DNA from: an uncultured Campylobacter sp.
GTDB taxonomy: Bacteria; Campylobacterota; Campylobacteria; Campylobacterales; Campylobacteraceae
DNA length: 20,659 bases
Assembly (NCBI GenBank): GCA_937990735.1
Contig: CALKQT010000093.1
Span: forward strand, 1 to 20,659
Reading direction: 5' to 3'
The position numbers were made by a program, and so were the translations under genes. Every line of letters starts with the position of its first letter. Positions within the stretch are counted from its first letter, which is position 1. Positions 15,176 through 20,659 of this stretch are shown one piece after another. The notes under the pieces are model-generated. The model saw only the letters and a program-made list of their open reading frames with translations, was not told where the DNA came from and did no database searches.

Positions 15176-15972
15176 CATCTGCTCCATGGCATCAGTAAAA
15201 TTTGAAGCGGCTTGGTCACGAGATAATCAAAAAGCGCCGTAAAAGCTATGACCAGGCACACATACGCCATGACCTCGACCGTATCGATATTTACGCGCGC
15301 TTCGGCGATCTTTGCGCCGATGCCGTCGTTCGCGCCTAAAAGCTCCGCCATTACAAGCACTTTCGCGCCGTTGCTGACCGCGACGTAGATCGCAGGGAGT
15401 AGCCGCTCGATTAGATGCGGCGCGTAGAGGTAGCGCAGTTTTTTAAAAATGGAGCTTTTATAGCTGTCGAAAAGCTCGGTGTATTCGGCGCTTACGCTAG
15501 CCATCGCCTGCGCCGCGGACGCAAAAGTCATCGGCGCGACGACGATAACGACGGTAAAAAGCACGCTTTTATCGCCGAAATGAAACCAAAATATCGCAAG
15601 CACGATCCAGACGATGGGCGGCGTCGAAAGAAGCACGGTAATTAGCGGGTTTAAAAAGGCTCGCAGGCTTTTGAAATACCCGGCCGCAAGCCCGCTGCAA
15701 ATCCCCGCAAAAAGCGCGAGGAAGGTACCCACAAGCGCGCGCTTAAGCGACAGGGCTAGATCGTTTGCGGCGAAATTTTTTAAAATTTCGCACGCCTTAG
15801 AAAAAACAGCCGCGGGCTGCGGCAGGATTAGCGGCCCGTAAGCCTCGCTGGCCACCTGCCAGACGGCTATGAAAAAGCACACCGCACCCAGGCTCGCAAA
15901 GCCGCCCCACAGATAGTCTATGACGTAAAACGCGGGGTTTTGGGCTTTGCGAATTTTATCGATTTTTAGCAT
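15175..15972 (-). CDS. ABC transporter permease (TauC/SsuC-like)
   Basis: The product (265 residues) is an inner-membrane permease with about six membrane spans (for example around residues 27-42, 80-98, 108-128, 136-153, 190-212 and 234-252). The cytoplasmic coupling loop ELFDSYKSSIFKKLRYLYAP at 166-185 matches the EAA region of the BPD_transp_1 family, and ELLGANDGIG (210-219) is the family's usual following motif. ATG 15972 overlaps the binding-protein gene by 7 nt, and the stop forms TGATG with the ATPase. Family resemblance is to nitrate/sulfonate/taurine importers; the substrate is not readable from the sequence. Confidence 0.93.
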   Translation of the reverse strand: MLKIDKIRKAQNPAFYVIDYLWGGFASLGAVCFFIAVWQVASEAYGPLILPQPAAVFSKACEILKNFAANDLALSLKRALVGTFLALFAGICSGLAAGYFKSLRAFLNPLITVLLSTPPIVWIVLAIFWFHFGDKSVLFTVVIVVAPMTFASAAQAMASVSAEYTELFDSYKSSIFKKLRYLYAPHLIERLLPAIYVAVSNGAKVLVMAELLGANDGIGAKIAEARVNIDTVEVMAYVCLVIAFTALFDYLVTKPLQILLMPWSR

Positions 15973-16925
15973 AGAAAAAACTCGTCCTTAGGCATCGCGC
16001 CGCCGATGAGCTTGGGGTTAAATTCCATCAAAATTTCATAAAATTTCAAAAGCTCGTCCTTGATCTCGCTAGGCTTTTTGACGCACAAATTCGACGTATC
16101 GATGCTCATAAATATCGCAGGCGGCGGCGCAGGGAAGAAATTTGTCCCGATCGCCGCGGCGCTTTGTTTGTTCGCTTTGATCCACGCAAGCGCGTCTGTC
16201 AGATCGGCATTTAAAATTTTAAAATCCGCCTTTTTCGCGGCGTAAAAATCAGTATCGGCGATGATGCCCGCTTGCGGGATGACGGGCTTTACCGAAAACG
16301 CCTGCGCCCATATATCGCTTAAATTTGCCCCTCGCTGTACGGCGATGCCCGATACTTTGCCCTTTAAGATCATGGCGCTTGCTAGCGGCTCCACCGTGAT
16401 CGCGACGTCGTAGTCCTTAGCCAAAAACAGCTGCGCGCTCTCTGCGGGGCTGGCGGTGTAGTCGATGTTTAACCCGCTAATACCCTGCTTTTTCGCTATG
16501 GCTCGCACGATGATGTCTAGCATGTCGTTTTTAAAAGGCATTACGATCTTTTTGCCCTTCAGCTGCGCAAATTCCGTTATCTTATCGCCTTTGCTCATCA
16601 CGAAATTTAGCCCCTCGGTGAGGATATTTACCATGCCGATCTTGCGCCCCTGATTTGCGAGGTTTATCCCCACGTTACTAGGGCTCATCATGACCTTGTA
16701 CTCGCCGTTTGCCACGCCCGCGCGCAACTGATCGGGATCGCGCCAAAGCTCGAGCTTCGCGTCGTATTTTTTGCCGATCTGCCCCTGCATGCACGCAACG
16801 CCGATGATGAGGCTAGGCATCGCGGGCGCGCCGTAGATAGTAAAAGCTTCCTTTGCAAAAAGAGGGCTAGCAAGCCCGCTAGCCGCCAACACAGACGTTA
16901 GTTTTAAGAAATTTCTTCTTTGCAT
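15966..16925 (-). CDS. Tat-exported ABC substrate-binding protein (NitT/TauT-like)
   Basis: The product has 319 residues. The N-terminus MQRRNFLKLTSVLAASGLAS has the twin-arginine motif RRNFLK followed by a hydrophobic core, with likely cleavage after PLFA (about residue 24), so it should be folded before export to the periplasm. The mature part has the two-lobed binding-protein pattern of the NitT/TauT group: LWRDPDQLRAGVANGEYKVMMSP near 60-82, LKGKKIVMPF (123-132), then a second lobe with YDVAITVEPLASAMI. It ends in Cys. Tat export is unusual for this family and may mean a metal or cofactor-bound ligand; that is inference. AAGGGGA lies before the start. It is the first gene of the operon, with a -10 box at 16979-16984. 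Confidence 0.88.
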   Translation of the reverse strand: MQRRNFLKLTSVLAASGLASPLFAKEAFTIYGAPAMPSLIIGVACMQGQIGKKYDAKLELWRDPDQLRAGVANGEYKVMMSPSNVGINLANQGRKIGMVNILTEGLNFVMSKGDKITEFAQLKGKKIVMPFKNDMLDIIVRAIAKKQGISGLNIDYTASPAESAQLFLAKDYDVAITVEPLASAMILKGKVSGIAVQRGANLSDIWAQAFSVKPVIPQAGIIADTDFYAAKKADFKILNADLTDALAWIKANKQSAAAIGTNFFPAPPPAIFMSIDTSNLCVKKPSEIKDELLKFYEILMEFNPKLIGGAMPKDEFFLC

Positions 16926-16978
16926 CTTTTCCCCTTTTCATTCCCGCCAAACGGCAAGATTTTGATAATCGATGTGCA

Positions 16979-16984
16979 ATTATA
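16979..16984 (-). promoter_or_regulatory. -10 box for the ABC-NnrS-cupin operon
   Basis: On the minus strand the sequence is TTTTTGATATAATTGCAC, containing TATAAT about 54 nt upstream of the binding-protein start. It lies in the 193-nt divergent gap shared with ilvD. I see no clear inverted repeat that would mark an operator. Confidence 0.55.
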
Positions 16985-17084
16985 TCAAAAATAGGAGTTA
17001 TTCGGTTTGATTAAGCTCAATACTCCGGCTTTAAATTTTAATGCGTTAAAATTTAAAACGCCCTGCAGCGGTAAAATTTTATGC

Positions 17085-17090
17085 TAAAAT
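17085..17090 (+). promoter_or_regulatory. -10 box for ilvD
   Basis: TAAAAT in TTTTATGCTAAAATGAAG is 28 nt before the ilvD start chosen here (17119). The upstream in-frame ATG at 17089 overlaps this box, which argues against that ATG as start. Confidence 0.4.
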
Positions 17091-17118
17091 GAAGAAAATT
17101 TCAATTCAAGGACATAAA

Positions 17119-18792
17119 ATGAGAAGCGACATCATCAAAAAGGGCTATACGCGTGCGCCGCACAGAAGCTTGCTAAGAGCGACCGGACTAAAGGACGAGG
17201 ACTTTGAAAAGCCCTTCATCGGCGTGGCAAATAGCTTCATCGAGATCATCCCGGGGCACTTTTTCCTCAACAAATACTCCGAAATTTTAAAAGACGAGAT
17301 CCGCAAAAACGGCTGCGTACCCTTTGAGTTTAACTGCATCGGCGTGGACGACGGCATCGCGATGGGGCATAGCGGGATGCTTTACAGCCTACCTAGCCGC
17401 GAGCTCGTCGCAAACTCTATCGAAACGGTGATGAATGCGCACGCCCTGGACGCTCTAGTTTGTATGCCAAACTGCGATAAAATCGTGCCCGGCATGGTTA
17501 TGGGCGCGCTTCGCGTGAACGTGCCGACGGTTTTCGTCAGCGGCGGCCCGATGAAAAAGGGCTACACCAAAAAAGGCGAGCCGATCGACCTATCCACGGC
17601 GTTTGAGGCGGTTGGTAAATTTGAAACCAAAGAGATCAGCGCCGAGGAGCTAAAAGAGATCGAGTGCAAAGCCTGTCCAAGCGGCGGCAGCTGCTCGGGG
17701 ATGTTTACGGCAAACTCGATGAATACGCTGTGCGAAGCGATGGGTATCGCGCTAAAAGGCAACGGCACCGTGCCTGCGCTCACGCCTGAGCGCGAGGAGC
17801 TTATCCGTGAGGCTGGACGTCGCATCTGCGAGATCGCGCTGGATGAAAAATACAAAATCCGCAACATCGTGAACGAAAAATCTATCCAAAACGCCCTAGT
17901 CGTCGATATGGCGATGGGCGGCAGCAGCAACACCGTGCTGCACATCCTAGCTATCGCGCGCGAAGCGGGGGTAAATTTGCAGATCGCAAGCCTAAACGAC
18001 ATCAGCCGCAAGATCGCTCACATCGCTAAAATCAGCCCGAGCCTGCCAAATATCCACATGGAGGATATCGACCGAGCTGGCGGACTAAGCGCCGTGATAA
18101 ATGAAATTTCGCGCCGCGACAACGGACTGCTGGGTCTAGACGCGCTAACCGTAAGCGGCGAGAGCCTAGGCGAGCGCGTCGGAGCTAGCGCCATAAAAGA
18201 CGAATCGGTCATCCGCAAGGTCGAAAACGCCTACTCGCAGGTCGGCGGGTTGGCGATTTTGTTTGGAAATTTAGCCGAGCAGGGCTGCGTCATCAAGACC
18301 GCGGGCATCATCGGCGAGCGCAAATTTAGCGGCAAGGCCGTGTGCTTTAACAGCCAAGACGAGGCGATAGAGGGGATATCAAGCGGCAAGGTAAACAAAG
18401 GCGACGTGGTCGTCATCCGCTACGAAGGGCCGCGCGGAGGCCCGGGTATGCAGGAGATGCTAAGCCCTACAAGCCTAATCATGGGGCGAGGGCTGGGTGC
18501 GGACGTGGCGCTGATCACGGACGGCAGGTTTAGCGGAGCGACGAGAGGGTTAAGCGTTGGGCACGTGAGCCCCGAAGCTGCCGAGGGCGGTATGATCGGA
18601 TTGCTACAAGACGGCGACGTCATCGATATCGACGTGGATACGTACGCGATCAACGTGCGCCTAAGCGAAGCCGAGATTGCAGAGCGCAGGGCTAAATTTA
18701 AGCCGATTGAAAAACCGCTGCCGTACCGCTGGCTACGAATGTATCGCAAGCTGGTAACGAACGCTAGCAACGGAGCGATTTTGGAGGCGTGA
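17119..18792 (+). CDS. ilvD: dihydroxy-acid dehydratase
   Basis: The product (557 residues) dehydrates 2,3-dihydroxy-isovalerate and -methylvalerate to the 2-oxo acids in valine, isoleucine and leucine synthesis. The start MRSDIIKKGYTRAPHRSLL is the conserved family beginning. AAGGA at 17108-17112 is 6 nt before ATG 17119, whereas ATG 17089 would add ten unconserved residues. Iron-sulfur ligands are Cys119 in PNCDKI and Cys192 in GGSCSGMF. The position of the first Cys of the [2Fe-2S] subclass is Gly46 (EIIPGHFF), as in E. coli IlvD, which points to the [4Fe-4S] type. Substrate and Mg motifs VDDGIAMGH (76-84) and GGPGMQEM are intact. It is monocistronic, divergent from the ABC operon, and faces the DUF262 gene. 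Confidence 0.95.
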   Translation: MRSDIIKKGYTRAPHRSLLRATGLKDEDFEKPFIGVANSFIEIIPGHFFLNKYSEILKDEIRKNGCVPFEFNCIGVDDGIAMGHSGMLYSLPSRELVANSIETVMNAHALDALVCMPNCDKIVPGMVMGALRVNVPTVFVSGGPMKKGYTKKGEPIDLSTAFEAVGKFETKEISAEELKEIECKACPSGGSCSGMFTANSMNTLCEAMGIALKGNGTVPALTPEREELIREAGRRICEIALDEKYKIRNIVNEKSIQNALVVDMAMGGSSNTVLHILAIAREAGVNLQIASLNDISRKIAHIAKISPSLPNIHMEDIDRAGGLSAVINEISRRDNGLLGLDALTVSGESLGERVGASAIKDESVIRKVENAYSQVGGLAILFGNLAEQGCVIKTAGIIGERKFSGKAVCFNSQDEAIEGISSGKVNKGDVVVIRYEGPRGGPGMQEMLSPTSLIMGRGLGADVALITDGRFSGATRGLSVGHVSPEAAEGGMIGLLQDGDVIDIDVDTYAINVRLSEAEIAERRAKFKPIEKPLPYRWLRMYRKLVTNASNGAILEA

Positions 18793-18814
18793 AAAATCAA
18801 CATCAATGAAAGTC

Positions 18815-18844
18815 TTAGGCTTTGAAATTTCTCTCAAGGCCTAA
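18815..18844. terminator. possible bidirectional terminator between ilvD and the DUF262 gene
   Basis: TTAGGCTTTGA (18815-18825) pairs with TCAAGGCCTAA (18834-18844), an 11-bp stem with one G-T wobble and an 8-nt loop. It lies in the 61-nt gap between convergent genes. No long T-run follows on either strand, so the assignment is moderate. Confidence 0.45.
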
Positions 18845-18853
18845 AATATGGTA

Positions 18854-20659
18854 CTACTTATGAAAAATAAATTTTATTATTCTATCTGCAGCTTTTTCCG
18901 TAGCCCTTAGAATATCTTCTTTTACCCATGAGTTTTTTGGATAATTAATCAAATCATTCGCTATAGCATAATTACTATCTTTATAACCTGATTTATTCTT
19001 TATTGATTTTTGCTTCTTTGTTTGAAACCAATCGTTCCCAATTGATTTATTTATATCTTCTTCTAGAAGAATTTTATTTCCAAGCCTATTAACGACATCG
19101 TAGAATTCATCAATATTTTCTATATGCGCATTTTCTCTTATAGTATTTATATTGCGACCACTTGCAGGCATTATATGCTCTATATTTGTGCTTTCGAAAA
19201 AATCAAATTTTTTATCTCGTTCTTTAGAATACAAATATTCATTTAAAAATACTAAAGTATTTCTGTTATATTCTAATAAAATTTGCTTAATATCGTCTTC
19301 ATCCCATTTTGCATTAATATGTTCATTAAAGTCTGTTACAATTTCTTCACAAGAGCAATTAGCATCTACTAACTTAATATTTTCGCCAAACAAAAAAGTT
19401 TTAAAATTTGTACTTGAGTATCCTGCATCCACTAGCTCCAGTAGAGCAAATAGTCGTAATAAACACTCTACGATATCTACTATACTATCTTCCGATATAT
19501 TGTCTAAATTATATCTGTATAAATAGGAAATAAAAAATAATTTGGAATTTTCATTAAATTTTAGCAATAATTTTACAGCAGGATAGTCTTTTACTTTTTC
19601 CCATATCTGTATTATTTTATAAAAATTATTGCAAAGTTCTAAAGGTTTATTTAGAAGTTCACTTCTTATAGTCGTATAGTATGCTCTTAGGCCGGGAGTA
19701 GTGACATCTACATATCCGTTTTTTGTATATTCTTGATTCTTTGCACGATTTATATACATAAATTGCCGCAAAATATCGTCTATGTTTACAATCTTATATA
19801 ACTCTAACTTTAGTGCGAATGAAATAATATCTTTCCAGAGTTCATTAAATTTATTTTTATCATTACCCGAATTTGAATACAACTGAGCCGATATAATATC
19901 GGCATCGGAAAGTGGCATACCGGTAGAATTTAGTGAATTAAACATCATAATAGCTTGTTCTACTTGCCAGCTACTAATTTCAATTACCTGGCATTCATAT
20001 AAAAATTTCTTTACGAAATTATTTAATTTCATATCCCCATAATTATCTAGCTTCTCTTCATAAAAATACTTAAAATTCCGAAAAAAATTAGTATATTTAT
20101 TATTCTTTTGTTTTTTTGGAATTTTATGGCAAACATTTTCAGCCTCCTCAAAATTTTGAGCTTTTAGTATTAACATCAATTCGTCTTTATATGGTTCATT
20201 TATAGATCTATTTTCTAAAAGCACAATCTTATCCGTAATACTCCAATCTTTTAATATGTCAAATTTTTTATCTTCATCAGCTTTAAACATGATTTGCACA
20301 ATATCATCATGATACCGCTTTATAGAATTTCTTAACTTCTCCGAATCCTCATCGCGACTCTTATTATTTTTTAGTATGTCGCCCAATCGTAATTGCATAG
20401 CTTTTAATAGCAGTAAAAATGTCGTGGTGCGCTGCTGTCCATCGATCAAGGAATATTCACCAAATTTATCGGAATTAGAACAATCAAGGATTATAGTGCC
20501 GAAAAAATATGGATCTTTACTTTCGTTGTTTATAAAAGTTTCGATATCTTGCCATAATCTATCGCATTGAAAAATGTCCCATGAATATCCGCGTTGGTAT
20601 TCCGGTATTACGAATCGCTTATCCTCTTTAATTTTTAAATAATCTTTTATTTCATCTAA
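18854..20659 (-). CDS. DUF262-DUF1524 protein, GmrSD/SspE-like restriction enzyme (5' end cut by window)
   Basis: The frame is open to the window edge (601 codons visible), so the true start lies to the right; an internal TTG at 20449 is not the start because conserved sequence precedes it. Numbered from the edge, residues 17-28 (VIPEYQRGYSWD), 51-58 (YFFGTIIL) and 72-77 (IDGQQR) form the DUF262 NTP-binding/hydrolysis domain with its DGQQR motif. A helical middle follows. The C-terminus carries DUF1524, an HNH-type nuclease: IEHIMP (His495), NRLGN (524-528), the downstream N537/N542 region and a final Trp-containing helix. Single-chain proteins of this architecture (GmrSD, SspE and relatives) cleave modified or foreign phage DNA. 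Composition is A+T-rich (17/60 in the line at 19321), unlike ilvD next to it, suggesting acquisition. The modification recognised cannot be told. Confidence 0.88.
   Translation of the reverse strand, partial: LDEIKDYLKIKEDKRFVIPEYQRGYSWDIFQCDRLWQDIETFINNESKDPYFFGTIILDCSNSDKFGEYSLIDGQQRTTTFLLLLKAMQLRLGDILKNNKSRDEDSEKLRNSIKRYHDDIVQIMFKADEDKKFDILKDWSITDKIVLLENRSINEPYKDELMLILKAQNFEEAENVCHKIPKKQKNNKYTNFFRNFKYFYEEKLDNYGDMKLNNFVKKFLYECQVIEISSWQVEQAIMMFNSLNSTGMPLSDADIISAQLYSNSGNDKNKFNELWKDIISFALKLELYKIVNIDDILRQFMYINRAKNQEYTKNGYVDVTTPGLRAYYTTIRSELLNKPLELCNNFYKIIQIWEKVKDYPAVKLLLKFNENSKLFFISYLYRYNLDNISEDSIVDIVECLLRLFALLELVDAGYSSTNFKTFLFGENIKLVDANCSCEEIVTDFNEHINAKWDEDDIKQILLEYNRNTLVFLNEYLYSKERDKKFDFFESTNIEHIMPASGRNINTIRENAHIENIDEFYDVVNRLGNKILLEEDINKSIGNDWFQTKKQKSIKNKSGYKDSNYAIANDLINYPKNSWVKEDILRATEKAADRIIKFIFHK

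Noticed and set aside
1..20659. tRNA, rRNA, insertion sequences, riboswitches
   Set aside because: No tRNA-like cloverleaf ends, rRNA words, transposase or paired terminal inverted repeats were recognised by eye in the gaps. A tRNAscan and Infernal run would settle this.

Overview
The window looks like chromosomal DNA from a Campylobacterota member, most likely a Campylobacter of moderate G+C such as an oral species. This is inferred from the protein sequences of NrdA, PyrG, RecJ and IlvD, from the very frequent word AAATTTTA/TAAAATTT, and from TATAAT-type -10 boxes without obvious -35 boxes. The middle of the window is G+C-balanced to G+C-rich. Both ends are clearly A+T-rich: two lines counted by hand gave 19/60 and 17/60 G+C. 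The ends therefore look like accessory DNA flanking a core block.

Left edge (1-2059): the tail of a gene entering from the left, then four small same-strand genes. The first has a DUF3885-like ending (YDDRG), two are unrecognised, and the fourth is a small protein with a VWRPV motif. The layout resembles an orphan immunity-gene row downstream of a polymorphic toxin, but no toxin is inside the window. 

Core block: a DUF3137-like membrane protein (+); nrdA, class Ia ribonucleotide reductase large subunit (-); a DUF945/YdgA-like anchored envelope protein (-); then the overlapping pair pyrG-recJ (+). After recJ lies about 500 nt of gene-free DNA holding a diverged duplication.

Next is a five-gene minus-strand operon, read from 16925 down to 11293: Tat-exported substrate-binding protein, permease, ATPase, an NnrS-family membrane protein and a small cupin. 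The first four overlap by 1-8 nt. The NnrS protein is the main oddity. The usual NnrS-type membrane domain (about residues 565-934) is preceded in the same open frame by about 565 extra residues. These comprise an Arg/Ser/Cys-rich part and a block of ten 15-residue Asn/Gln/Ser-rich repeats, a 45-nt period at 12883-13332.

Divergent from this operon is ilvD (+, dihydroxy-acid dehydratase). At the right edge is an A+T-rich DUF262-DUF1524 gene (-), cut by the window end, of the GmrSD/SspE-like restriction class that attacks modified or foreign DNA. The core genes supply deoxynucleotides, CTP, recombination/repair and branched-chain amino acids. The ABC-NnrS-cupin operon probably serves a nitrogen-oxide- or metal-related function, an inference from NnrS. 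The two ends carry conflict/defence-type genes.
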